Assembly (NCBI RefSeq): GCF_030814415.1
Contig: NZ_JAUSVB010000002.1
Span: 310,001-374,000, forward strand
Direction of reading: 5' to 3'
DNA: 64,000 bases
Origin: Cellulomonas humilata
GTDB lineage: Bacteria > Actinomycetota > Actinomycetes > Actinomycetales > Cellulomonadaceae
This document shows, piece by piece, positions 1 to 7,666 of the stretch. The translations under genes and the position numbers were made by a program. Numbering within the stretch: position 1 is the first letter of the stretch; each line of letters begins with the position of its first letter. The notes beneath the pieces were generated by a model. That model did no database searches and was not told the origin of the DNA. It saw only the letters and a program-made list of their open reading frames with translations.

Positions 1-260
1 TTGTCGCGGGCCTCGTTCGAGGTCGCGGCCTTCTTGTTCTCGATGGTCACGCCCGGGTTCTCGGCCTCGTACGCCGCGAACATCTCGTCCGTGTACCCGG
101 GCTCGTTGAACGTGCCCAGCGTCAGGGTGATGTTCTCGGAGCCGCCGTCCGAACCCTCGTCGCTCGGCGTGTCCGAGTTGCCGGAGCAGGCCGTGGCGAG
201 CAGGGCGATGCCCGTGACCCCCGCCGCGGCTGCCCACATCTTGCTGGTGGTCTTGCGCAC
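1..260 (-). CDS. Sugar ABC transporter substrate-binding lipoprotein (5' part only)
   Basis: Only the first 86 codons are in the window; the gene continues past base 1. GTG at 260 has an AAGGGAG ribosome site just upstream. The product opens with a basic n-region, a hydrophobic stretch and the lipobox LATAC (Cys25), then a Ser/Gly/Asp linker. The mature start, TLTLGTFNEPGYTDEMF, is the usual first strand of carbohydrate-binding family 1 solute-binding proteins. It would be a lipid-anchored receptor feeding an ABC sugar importer. Two CebR/CelR-like operators upstream suggest a cello-oligosaccharide or other beta-glucoside ligand; that is inference, since the ligand-binding part is outside the window. 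Confidence 0.85.
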   Translation of the reverse strand, partial: MRKTTSKMWAAAAGVTGIALLATACSGNSDTPSDEGSDGGSENITLTLGTFNEPGYTDEMFAAYEAENPGVTIENKKAATSNEARD

Positions 261-397
261 TGTGACTCCCTTGTCAGTCGGACGGCGTCCTCGCCGTACC
301 CCTAGGGCACCCGTCGTCCGCCCGCCGAAAGGGGGCGTGCGAACATCGGGTTGGGCCGTGTGGACCCGGCGCGGTCACGTTCCCTTCCGCAGTGATG

Positions 398-411
398 CGG
401 GAGCGTTCCCA
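398..411. promoter_or_regulatory. CebR/CelR-like LacI-family operator, proximal copy
   Basis: The 14-mer CGGGAGCGTTCCCA matches the known CebR/CelR box TGGGAGCGCTCCCA at 12 of 14 positions and is palindromic around a central CG. It lies 138 bp upstream of the lipoprotein start, where a LacI-family repressor could block transcription. The regulator itself is not in the window. Confidence 0.55.
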
Positions 412-477
412 CGCGCTGCGGAGTACTGTCGTCGGCGCCTCAGCGAGTGTCAAGGACGCCGAGCGGAGTAAATGGCG

Positions 478-491
478 TGGTAGCGATCCCA
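478..491. promoter_or_regulatory. CebR/CelR-like LacI-family operator, distal copy
   Basis: TGGTAGCGATCCCA also matches the CebR/CelR consensus at 12 of 14 positions. Its centre is 80 bp from the proximal copy, so the two are on roughly the same helical face. A pair of sites like this often serves cooperative or looping repression. Confidence 0.5.
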
Positions 492-547
492 CACCAACGT
501 TTCTGCAGGTCAGAGCGATATGGACATCGGTCCGTGTTACCGAATCG

Positions 548-1090
548 TTACGGCTGCGGCGCCTGGCTGTGACCATCGGCGTGACCGTCCGCGTGATCGT
601 CGATCCACCGGCGTGCCACGTCCTGCTCGACCTCCAGCGCGGAGCGGATCGCGCCCGCCGTGGCCTGCTCGATCGCGGACGCGAACAGCGGCACCGTCGC
701 GCGGAGGTCGCCGTCGTACATGACCGTCGTGGAGCCCGTTCCGGTGGGGGTCAGCGCCGTGCGTCCGCTGAGCCGCACCGGGGCGCCGGCGATCTCGACG
801 ACGACCGTCCCGACGCGCGAGCCGTCGGGAGCAGGTGCCTCCCACGCCTCGACCTGCCGGACGTCGATCCGGCTCCCGACGAAGCTCCGCAGGTGCGCCG
901 GGATCTGGTCGGTGGGCAGCGCGCGGCGCGTCGTCACGGTGAACGCGTCGTCCGCGTCCCCGGTCACGTCCACGTGCTGCTCCAGCGCGCCGCTGGCGCG
1001 GACCTTCAGGTGCACGTACTCCGGGTCCGCCAGGAGCCGCGCCGCGGCGCGGGCGTCCGTCGGGAGGTCGAGCGTCACGCTCAGTCGCAC
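548..1090 (-). CDS. DUF2505 domain-containing protein
   Basis: 180 residues from GTG at 1090, preceded by AAGGACC. The sequence fits the DUF2505 family, an actinobacterial relative of the START/SRPBCC fold: N-terminal VRLSVTLDLPTDARAAARLL, then alternating strands and a long C-terminal amphipathic helix (SAIEQATAGAIRSALEVEQ). No signal peptide or membrane segment, so cytosolic. The fold suggests binding of a hydrophobic ligand; the biochemical role is unknown. It is divergent from pdtaS across a 100-bp gap. A longer reading frame extends upstream, but only the GTG start fits the family N-terminus. Confidence 0.8.
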   Translation of the reverse strand: MRLSVTLDLPTDARAAARLLADPEYVHLKVRASGALEQHVDVTGDADDAFTVTTRRALPTDQIPAHLRSFVGSRIDVRQVEAWEAPAPDGSRVGTVVVEIAGAPVRLSGRTALTPTGTGSTTVMYDGDLRATVPLFASAIEQATAGAIRSALEVEQDVARRWIDDHADGHADGHSQAPQP

Positions 1091-1177
1091 GATGGGTCCT
1101 TCGATGATCGAGTCGGTGGGTCCGAGGCTATCCGCCCACGTCCTGGCCGTCCTGCTCGCCACCCGTCCACCGCCACC

Positions 1178-1183
1178 TACCCT
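1178..1183 (+). promoter_or_regulatory. Leaderless -10 element of pdtaS
   Basis: TACCCT lies 7 nt before the GTG start of pdtaS, which puts the transcription start at or next to the start codon. No ribosome site is visible. This is the actinobacterial leaderless pattern (TANNNT). Confidence 0.5.
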
Positions 1184-1190
1184 GGTGCCC

Positions 1191-2672
1191 GTGTCCACGC
1201 TGAGCACCCTCGCCGCTCGATACGCCGCGCTCGATGCTCACGACCTCGAGTGGCTGCACCTGCTGGTCGGTGACTGGCAGGTCCTGTCCGACCTCGCGTT
1301 CGCCGACCTCGTGCTGTGGCTGCCGACGACCGACGGCGACTTCGTCGCGATCGCCCAGGCGCGGCCCTCGACCGGCGCGACCGTCCACTACGACGACGTC
1401 GTCGGGTCGAGCGCACCGGAGGGTCAGCGCCCGCAGCTGCAGCGGTCGCTCGACGAGCGGGCGGCGCAACGCTCGCGCGAGCCGCGCTGGTTCGGCTCCT
1501 ACGCCGTGCGCGAGGAGGCCGTCCCGGTGGTCCGGCGCGGCAAGGCGATCGCCGTGCTGGCCCGCCAGACCAACCTCGGCGGCGCGCGGACCCCCAGCCG
1601 GCTCGAGCTCAACTACGTCGAGGCTGCCGACGACGTCTTTGCGATGGTCGGCCGCGGCGAGTTCCCGGCACCCGACGCCCCGACCGGCCCGCGCCGCGGA
1701 GCCCCGCGTGTGGGGGACGGGCTCGTGCGCCTCAACTCCGAGGGCGAGGTCCTCTACGCGAGCCCCAACGCCCTGTCGTGCTTCCACCGGCTCGGCGTGG
1801 TGGGTGACCTGGTCGGACGCTCGCTCGTCGAGGTGACCGCCGAGCTGATCGAGCAGCACGACACCGTCGACGAGTCGATGCCGCTGGTGCTCATGGGACG
1901 CGCTCCGTGGCGGGTCGACGTCGAGGCCCGCGGGGTCGCGCTGTCCCTGCGGGCGGTGCCGCTGACCGAGCACGGCCAGCGCGTCGGCGCCGTGCTGCTG
2001 TGCCGCGACGTCTCGGAGCTGCGGCGCCGGGAGCGCGAGCTCATCACCAAGGACGCCACGATCCGCGAGATCCACCACCGCGTGAAGAACAACCTCCAGA
2101 CGGTCGCGGCCCTGCTGCGGCTCCAGTCCCGGCGGGTGGCCTCGCCGGAGGCCAAGGAGGCGCTCGGCGAGGCGATGCGCCGCGTCGCCACGATCGCGCT
2201 CGTGCACGAGACCCTGTCGCAGACGCTCGACGAGAGCGTGCCGTTCGACGACCTCGTCGGTCGCAGCCTCCGGCTCGCTGCGGACGTCGCGACGGAGGGC
2301 GCGCACGTGCGCACGCTGGTGCGCGGGTCGTTCGGGTCGATCCCCGCGGAGGACGCCACGGCACTCGCGCTCATCCTGACCGAGCTGGTGACCAACGCGG
2401 TCGAGCACGGGTTCGAGGGGCGGGAGTCGGGGACCGTCGAGGTCATCGTCGAGCGGCAGGACGACGCCCTGCGGGTCGAGGTCGCCGACGACGGCTCCGG
2501 GCTGCCGACCGAGCGCGGCGCCGGCACCGGGCTCGGGACGCAGATCGTGTCCACCCTGGTGACCAACGAGATGCGCGGCACCATCGAGTGGGCCAGCCGC
2601 GAGGGTGGCGGGACGTCCGTGATCATCGAGGCCCGGTTGCGTGGACCGCGCGACGCCGCAGCGCTGATCTGA
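1191..2672 (+). CDS. pdtaS: PdtaS-type sensor histidine kinase
   Basis: 493 residues, close to the 501 of M. tuberculosis PdtaS. Order: N-terminal GAF-like domain (about 1-150, opening VSTLSTLAARYAALDAHDL), PAS domain (about 175-275), HisKA_2 dimerisation region with the phosphoacceptor motif IHHRVKNNLQ (His295/296), and a HATPase domain with N-box TELVTNAVEHGF and G-boxes DDGSGLP and GTGLGTQI. No membrane helices, so a soluble sensor. In mycobacteria it phosphorylates the RNA-binding antiterminator PdtaR; no pdtaR is visible here. GTG at 1191 is chosen from the family N-terminus and the leaderless -10. whiB1 lies convergent downstream, as at Rv3220c/Rv3219. Confidence 0.92.
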   Translation: MSTLSTLAARYAALDAHDLEWLHLLVGDWQVLSDLAFADLVLWLPTTDGDFVAIAQARPSTGATVHYDDVVGSSAPEGQRPQLQRSLDERAAQRSREPRWFGSYAVREEAVPVVRRGKAIAVLARQTNLGGARTPSRLELNYVEAADDVFAMVGRGEFPAPDAPTGPRRGAPRVGDGLVRLNSEGEVLYASPNALSCFHRLGVVGDLVGRSLVEVTAELIEQHDTVDESMPLVLMGRAPWRVDVEARGVALSLRAVPLTEHGQRVGAVLLCRDVSELRRRERELITKDATIREIHHRVKNNLQTVAALLRLQSRRVASPEAKEALGEAMRRVATIALVHETLSQTLDESVPFDDLVGRSLRLAADVATEGAHVRTLVRGSFGSIPAEDATALALILTELVTNAVEHGFEGRESGTVEVIVERQDDALRVEVADDGSGLPTERGAGTGLGTQIVSTLVTNEMRGTIEWASREGGGTSVIIEARLRGPRDAAALI

Positions 2673-2703
2673 CGACCGCGTGCGACCGGTTCCGGACGCG
2701 ACG

Positions 2704-2734
2704 CGGCCCCGCCGCGCGGTGCGCAGCGGGGCCG
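2704..2734. terminator. Hairpin terminator between pdtaS and whiB1
   Basis: A perfect 9-bp GC stem (CGGCCCCGC with GCGGGGCCG) encloses a 13-nt loop between two convergent genes. It lacks a T-run, as is common in high-GC actinobacteria, and could serve both directions. Confidence 0.6.
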
Positions 2735-2764
2735 GGTTCGGGGTCGAGCGAGGTGGCGGTGAGG

Positions 2765-3013
2765 TCAGCCGGCGCGGCGCTGGCGCGCGGTGCGACGCTT
2801 GAGCGCGCGGCGCTCGTCCTCGGACAGACCGCCCCAGACGCCCGCGTCCTGACCGGTCTCGATCGCCCACTTCAGGCACGTGTCGACGACGGGGCAGCGG
2901 CGGCAGACAGCCTTCGCCTCGTCGATCTGCAGCAGGGCGGGGCCCGTGTTCCCGATGGGGAAGAACAGCTCCGGGTCCTCGTCGAGACACGCTGCGCGGT
3001 GGCGCCAATCCAT
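2765..3013 (-). CDS. whiB1: WhiB1-family iron-sulfur transcription regulator
   Basis: 82 residues from ATG at 3013 with an AGGAGAG ribosome site. The four cluster-binding cysteines are at 9, 37, 40 and 46, the spacing of M. tuberculosis WhiB1 (84 residues). The GVWGGLSEDER turn follows, then the basic tail LKRRTARQRR for DNA contact. WhiB1 binds a [4Fe-4S] cluster, senses nitric oxide and works with the primary sigma factor; it is essential in mycobacteria. The long upstream gap suggests complex regulation (Crp in M. tuberculosis), but I found no convincing Crp site. Confidence 0.95.
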   Translation of the reverse strand: MDWRHRAACLDEDPELFFPIGNTGPALLQIDEAKAVCRRCPVVDTCLKWAIETGQDAGVWGGLSEDERRALKRRTARQRRAG

Positions 3014-3135
3014 GAGTTCTCTCCTAGGCACACGTCGAGGGGCGCCCGGGGTCAGGGCGCGCGAGTCTGGACGTGAGATCGGGGGTGGGGGACGTACTGC
3101 ATCAAGGCTCGCACCGGTCCGGGAACTCCACAAGG

Positions 3136-3162
3136 GTTACGGGGAGGTTTCATATCCGTAAC
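3136..3162. repeat. Inverted repeat GTTACGG-N13-CCGTAAC
   Basis: Perfect 7-bp arms separated by 13 nt, centred about 135 bp upstream of the whiB1 start. It could be an operator for an unidentified dimeric regulator or an RNA hairpin in a long whiB1 leader. No family is assigned. Confidence 0.4.
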
Positions 3163-3383
3163 GACTGAGGCGTTCGTCACACCTGTGCACCTGCTGTGCT
3201 CCGCGGTGTCCCGCATGTTGCCGCAGGTGAGGGGGATAGTCGGACAAACGTCCAGGAGTTGACACCTCGCCGAGGCGGTGATCGGGGTCACGAGGTGGCG
3301 TGAGTCACTCCGGAACCGTGGTATCGGGGAGTGAGCGTCGGTGCAGGTCAGCAGCGACGGCGACGGGTCGTGCGGGGCGTGCC

Positions 3384-3389
3384 TAGGCT
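3384..3389 (+). promoter_or_regulatory. Leaderless -10 element (TAGGCT)
   Basis: TAGGCT is followed by 6 nt and then the GTG at 3396, with no ribosome site between, so the mRNA should begin at or near the start codon. Confidence 0.5.
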
Positions 3390-3395
3390 CCTGCT

Positions 3396-3791
3396 GTGAC
3401 CGAACGCCGTCCTCCCGTGCTGCTCGTCGTCTGCCTCCTCGTCACCGTCGAGGCCGCCGCCTTCCTCGGTCTCGGGGTCGCGTGGATCGCCGACGTCGTG
3501 CGAGGAGCCGCGACCATGCCGGCCGCGAGCCTCTTCCTCGCTGTCTTCGGCGCCGGGGTGGCTCTGCTGCTCCTGCTCGCGGCGCGCGGGCTGTGGCGCG
3601 GGCGCCGGTGGGCGCGCTCCCCGGTGATCATGTGGCAGATCCTGCTCGCGGTTCTGGCGATCGGCTGGCTCGGCGCCGACCCGACCGTGTGGGCCGTCGT
3701 GGTCCTCGTCGTCGCGGTGCTGATCGGCGCCGGGCTCCTGCTGCCGTCGGTCGTGGCGGCGACCGCGCGCCGTCAGGCACCCCCGGAGTAG
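3396..3791 (+). CDS. Small hypothetical membrane protein
   Basis: 131 residues, almost entirely hydrophobic. Segments at about 8-32, 42-62 and 76-118 predict three or four membrane helices, with short Arg-rich loops (ARGLWRGRRWARS) on the likely cytoplasmic side. I recognise no family motif and assign no function. The 3' end overlaps the convergent EccC-like gene by 19 bp (3773-3791). GTG at 3396 is supported by the leaderless -10. Confidence 0.75.
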   Translation: MTERRPPVLLVVCLLVTVEAAAFLGLGVAWIADVVRGAATMPAASLFLAVFGAGVALLLLLAARGLWRGRRWARSPVIMWQILLAVLAIGWLGADPTVWAVVVLVVAVLIGAGLLLPSVVAATARRQAPPE

Positions 3792-6700
3792 ACCTGCACG
3801 ACGACGGCGTCCCGCCCGCGTAGCAGGACCCCTCGTCCTGCGGGTCGACGGGACGGGTCGACGCACCACGGCGCGCGTGGTCCCACCAGCTCCGCGGAGG
3901 CGGGGTCGTGCGCGTCCAGCACGAGCGTGCGACGGCGCCGGACGAGCGTCGCGACCGTGCCCCGGAACGCCTGAGCCGCAGCCGACGACGTCACGCTGGC
4001 GACGACGGGCAGAGTCGGTGGGAGGAGCTCGTCGAGGCCGGGGTGGGCCCGCTGGAGCTCGTCCAGGTCGTCGATGAGCAGGACGGTCTCGCCGGAACCG
4101 GAACCGGAACCGGCACCGGCACTGCACGCCGCCGCCACGTCCGTCGGTCCCACGTCCCGCACCCCGGTCAGCGCGGGGACCGGGGGACCGGCAGGGTCGA
4201 CCAGCCTCAGGACCCGTACGCCCGCCCGCACGAGCGCGCAGGCGACGACGCTCAGCACGGTGGTCCGGCCCGAGCCCGGCGGTCCGGCGACGAGAAGCCC
4301 GTGGCCGACGTCCACCCGCACGATGCCAGCGTCGTCGCCGCCCAGCCCCAGCGGCACCTGTGCCCCACCCGGCCCCGCAGTGAGCCCTGGAGGCAGGTCC
4401 GCACGCTCGGGCAGGGGTCGCACGAGCACCGAGACGCTGCGCGGGTCACCTCCGGCGACCAGCGCGGGGACTCTGTTCGGGTCACCTTCGGCGACCAGCG
4501 CCGCGACCCTGTTCGGGTCACCTCCGGCGACCGGCACCGCGGCTGCGTGCGGGTGGCCTCCGGTGACCCCGGGGTCGGGTGGCCCGGGCAGGACCACCTG
4601 GCACAGCTCGGCGCCGGTCGCGTGCAGGTGCACGGCCCTCCCCGGGGTGGTGCGCCGACCGGCCAGGTCGGTGGGCACCCCCGCGAGCGTGTCCAGTGCC
4701 GCATCGGCGAGCGGGAGCACGAGGCGGTGGGCGAACGCACCCGCGTGCTGCATCGCGGCCGCACCCGCGTCCGCCCCTGCCGCGAGCGCCGTGCCGGTGG
4801 TGCTGCCCCGCCAGAGCGCGGTCAGCCGGTCGACGCCTGCTCCGCGCGCGAGTCGGCCGAGCGAGTCGAGCAGCAGGTCGAGGCGGTCGACGAGGAGCAG
4901 GACGCAATCGGGCGCTGATCGCCCCGCGACCGAGAGGAGCTCGAGGAGACGTGCGACGGCCCGGGCGTCGTCGGTCTCCAGCCCGCTGCCCAGCCGACCG
5001 TGCAGGTCACCCGCCCGCAGCCTGCCGACCGCTGCGGCCGGCAGTCCCACGGTGTGCACGGTCCACCCCTGCTCGAGAGCCTCGAGCCCTGCGGCCACCA
5101 GCGTCGTCGTGCGGCCTGAGCGAGGTCCGCCCAGGACCAGGAGCGGACCGTCGGCGGGGTCCCACCGCACCGCGCCGCGCCGCTGCTCCTCGGGGAGGTC
5201 CGCGACCGCGAGCGCCAGCCCGGGTCCGTCCGGGACGTCCGCCACCCGGACCACCGCGGGCAGACCGGGGAGCCAGGGGCATCCGTCGCTCATGGGCCGG
5301 AGGGTCGCCGCCCGCGCGGCCGCGAGCAGCCACGCCTGTCGCGCGTCGTCTATGTGCGGACCTGTCGTCGGCGCCGGCGACCACGCGGCGCCGACGTCCG
5401 ACCACGCACGGGCGAGGCGCACGGTCGGCGCCGCGGCTGCCGCGACCGCACGCGCGACCTGAACCGGCTCCAGCGGCCGCGTCCCGCGTCGCACCCATGC
5501 TCGACCGGGGGTCGCCGGGTCGAGCCGGGCGGCGTCCGGGGCGTCCAGCACGTCGGTCGAGTCCGCCTGGTCGGTCACCCGGAGCGCGATCCGCAGGGCG
5601 ACGTTCGCGCGCAGGTCGGCGCCGACGGCGCCCGCCGGCCGTTGGGTGGCCAGGACCAGGTGCACACCGAGCGCGCGTCCCTGGGCGGCGATCCGGGTGA
5701 GTGCCGCGGACGCGTCGGGGACGTCCTCGGTGAGTGCGCGCAGCTCGTCGACGACGACGAGCAGGCGAGGTGGCGTCGTGGAGTCGATGGGGTCGAGCTC
5801 GAGCAGGTCGCGGGCGCCGGCGGCGGCGAGGACCGCCTCGCGCCGACGTAGCTCCGCGCGGAGCGACGCGAGGACGCGCCGGGCGTGCACGGCGTCGAGG
5901 TCTGTGACGTGCTCCAGCACGTGCGGCAGCCCGGCCACCGGTCCGAGGCCGGTCCCGCCCTTGAAGTCGACCAGCAGGATCGCCAGACGGTCCGGGGGGT
6001 GCGTCAGCGCGAGCGAGAGCACGAGGGTGGTGAGCAGCTCCGACTTCCCGGCCCCCGTGGTCCCCGCCACCAACGCGTGCGGGCCGTCGGAGACGAGGTC
6101 GACGGACACGCTCCGGCCGCCGGATCCGATCCCGAGCGCCACGACGAGACCGGTCCGGGGGGTCGCCCACGCCGCCGCCACCCGGTCCGGAGCGGGGATG
6201 CCGTCGAGCGCGGCCAGCGACGCCCGGACGGGCAGCGCCGCGTGGTCGACCGCGCCGGGTGCGGCCATCGCCCGTGCCGATGCCGCGGCGCGGACCTGTT
6301 CCAGGGCGCGTGCGGCGTCTGCGCTCTGCCGGGGGACGTCGTGCGCGCTGCCGTCCGCAGCGTGCAGGCGCACGGACCACGGTCCCACCTCGAGCTGCGC
6401 CCGGCACCACGCGGGGACCGCCGCCGAGGACTCCGCGAGGAGGAGCAGACGCCGCGAGGCGGGCGCCGACGACCGCCACCGGGCCAGCTCCGCCGGGTCG
6501 GGCGGGTCGTCCGCGACGACGAGAGCCTCGCTCGGGCCGAGCGGCAGGGGCGCGTCGGGGGCGGTCGCCCACACGCACCAGGACCAGTCGTCGGGTCGGC
6601 CGGCGCGGACCGCGAGGGCCGTGGTCAGGTGCGTGCCGAGAGCGCCGAGGACCGCGGCGCGCGCGACCGGCAGGGCCAGTGCGCGCGGGCCGACGACCGC

Positions 6701-7555
6701 CAGGGAGCCGCCGGGGTCCCACGGCTGGTCGAGCACGACGGGGTCGGTCGGGGCGGTAGCGGCGCGTGCGGTCGCGGCGAGCAGGGCGGCGAGGTCGCGC
6801 ACGGTCGCGTCGCCGCGGGCTCGGTGGCGCTCTCGCAGGCGACCGACGGCAGCCGCGCCGAGGACGACGAGCGGGACGGCGAGGCCCGCCAGGAGCAGGA
6901 CGGGTTGACGCAGGGCGGCCGCGAGGGCGACCGAACCGAGGAGCGGGGCCAGCCACGTCGTCGGGCGGGACGCGAGTCCGGGCTCCGGGCTCGCCACCTC
7001 CGGCGCCGGGTCGCGTCCGGCACCCCGCAGCGCGAGCGTCGTGGCACCGAGGCGGAGCTCGCGGTGCGGTCGCCAGCGCCGCCAGCGCATGCTGCCGGCG
7101 AGACGCACGCGAACGCGGTCGCCGCGGCGCCGGACCTGCACGCGGGGCAGGCCGGCGTCGTGGACGGCGAGCGTCGGAGGGTCCGCGCCCGTGGGTGGGC
7201 CGACCGTCAGCTGCCCGTCGCCGGGCACCGCAGCGAGCCCGCCGCTGTCCGGACCTGCGACGACGGCGACGTGCCAGTCGGCTCGGACGGCGAGCTCCGT
7301 GCCCGCGCGCCTGCCGGGCCCGGTGCGCAGCACGCACCCGTCGACCAGGGGAGGCTGGCCGACGACGTGGTGCTCGTCGAGCACCGCGTCGGCGACGGCC
7401 GCCCGGAGACCAACGCTCGCCCAGCCCGCATACCCGCTCACCCGGGCGAGCGCGGGGCGCAGCACGGACAAGGGGGTGCCGGCCTCCGCCTCGACGTCGG
7501 TCGCAACCGGTCCCTGGCCGCGTGACGGGTCGGGGTGGAGCAGGGTGAAGCGCAT
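3773..7555 (-). CDS. EccC/EssC-like FtsK-SpoIIIE triple-ATPase protein (orphan)
   Basis: 1260 residues. An N-terminal soluble region (1-190), two membrane helices (about 200-237), then three RecA-like modules. Module 1 is the canonical one: Walker A GTTGAGKS (498-505) and Walker B LLVVVDE (598-604), with an FtsK-type ATQRP at 636-640. Modules 2 and 3 have degenerate P-loops GPRSGRT (810-816) and GPPGSGRT (1090-1097). One active and two degenerate ATPases is the architecture of type VII secretion EccC/EssC, where the later modules bind substrate. No EsxA/B, EccB, EccD or mycosin gene is nearby, so a complete secretion system cannot be inferred. A 12-residue tandem repeat lies at 997-1044 and a GSGSGSG stretch near 1150. 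Confidence 0.8.
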   Translation of the reverse strand: MRFTLLHPDPSRGQGPVATDVEAEAGTPLSVLRPALARVSGYAGWASVGLRAAVADAVLDEHHVVGQPPLVDGCVLRTGPGRRAGTELAVRADWHVAVVAGPDSGGLAAVPGDGQLTVGPPTGADPPTLAVHDAGLPRVQVRRRGDRVRVRLAGSMRWRRWRPHRELRLGATTLALRGAGRDPAPEVASPEPGLASRPTTWLAPLLGSVALAAALRQPVLLLAGLAVPLVVLGAAAVGRLRERHRARGDATVRDLAALLAATARAATAPTDPVVLDQPWDPGGSLAVVGPRALALPVARAAVLGALGTHLTTALAVRAGRPDDWSWCVWATAPDAPLPLGPSEALVVADDPPDPAELARWRSSAPASRRLLLLAESSAAVPAWCRAQLEVGPWSVRLHAADGSAHDVPRQSADAARALEQVRAAASARAMAAPGAVDHAALPVRASLAALDGIPAPDRVAAAWATPRTGLVVALGIGSGGRSVSVDLVSDGPHALVAGTTGAGKSELLTTLVLSLALTHPPDRLAILLVDFKGGTGLGPVAGLPHVLEHVTDLDAVHARRVLASLRAELRRREAVLAAAGARDLLELDPIDSTTPPRLLVVVDELRALTEDVPDASAALTRIAAQGRALGVHLVLATQRPAGAVGADLRANVALRIALRVTDQADSTDVLDAPDAARLDPATPGRAWVRRGTRPLEPVQVARAVAAAAAPTVRLARAWSDVGAAWSPAPTTGPHIDDARQAWLLAAARAATLRPMSDGCPWLPGLPAVVRVADVPDGPGLALAVADLPEEQRRGAVRWDPADGPLLVLGGPRSGRTTTLVAAGLEALEQGWTVHTVGLPAAAVGRLRAGDLHGRLGSGLETDDARAVARLLELLSVAGRSAPDCVLLLVDRLDLLLDSLGRLARGAGVDRLTALWRGSTTGTALAAGADAGAAAMQHAGAFAHRLVLPLADAALDTLAGVPTDLAGRRTTPGRAVHLHATGAELCQVVLPGPPDPGVTGGHPHAAAVPVAGGDPNRVAALVAEGDPNRVPALVAGGDPRSVSVLVRPLPERADLPPGLTAGPGGAQVPLGLGGDDAGIVRVDVGHGLLVAGPPGSGRTTVLSVVACALVRAGVRVLRLVDPAGPPVPALTGVRDVGPTDVAAACSAGAGSGSGSGETVLLIDDLDELQRAHPGLDELLPPTLPVVASVTSSAAAQAFRGTVATLVRRRRTLVLDAHDPASAELVGPRAPWCVDPSRRPAGRGVLLRGRDAVVVQVYSGGA
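4424..4567 (-). repeat. 36-bp in-frame tandem repeat (12-residue units)
   Basis: Three good copies (residues 1009-1044: VAGGDPNRVAAL, VAEGDPNRVPAL, VAGGDPRSVSVL) and a degenerate fourth (997-1008) sit in the EccC-like protein between modules 2 and 3. The copies are near-identical at DNA level, so copy number may differ between strains without changing the frame. Confidence 0.8.
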
Positions 7556-7586
7556 CGCCCGAGCCTGCCGCGGCGGAGACGACGGA

Positions 7587-7620
7587 CCGGCCCGCCCCCG
7601 GTGCTCGGGGGACGGGCCGG
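7587..7620 (-). terminator. Strong hairpin between the ABC permease gene and the EccC-like gene
   Basis: Outer arms CCGGCCCG and CGGGCCGG pair perfectly over 8 bp. Inside, a C-run pairs with a G-run around a short loop. It lies 47 bp past the permease stop and 32 bp before the EccC-like start, so it likely ends the exporter operon. Confidence 0.6.
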
Positions 7621-7666
7621 CCCGTCCACAGGTCCGCCGGTCGGCTCGGCAGATTCCGCGGGGTCG

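Larger units (their letters stand above)
3014..3395. other. 382-bp divergent intergenic region (whiB1 / membrane protein)
   Basis: No gene is seen. It must hold the whiB1 promoter leftward and the membrane-protein promoter rightward. A perfect 7-bp inverted repeat lies at 3136-3162. A TTGACA occurs on the plus strand near 3255-3260 but has no good -10 partner at 16-19 bp. No clear -35/-10 pair for whiB1 can be assigned by eye. Confidence 0.5.

Noticed and set aside
1..471. Long plus-strand reading frame over the first 470 bases
   Set aside because: It is antisense to the lipoprotein gene, whose signal peptide, lipobox and ribosome site are clear on the minus strand. High GC content produces many such shadows.
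3255..3283. TTGACA-based promoter for the gene at 3396
   Set aside because: No -10-like hexamer occurs 16-19 bp downstream; the leaderless TAGGCT at 3384 explains the start better.
4424..4567. CRISPR-like array
   Set aside because: The 36-bp units are directly adjacent with no spacers and keep an open frame in the EccC-like gene.
3773..7555. FtsK-type DNA translocase
   Set aside because: There is no C-terminal gamma winged helix and there are three ATPase modules, two of them degenerate. The EccC/EssC plan fits better.
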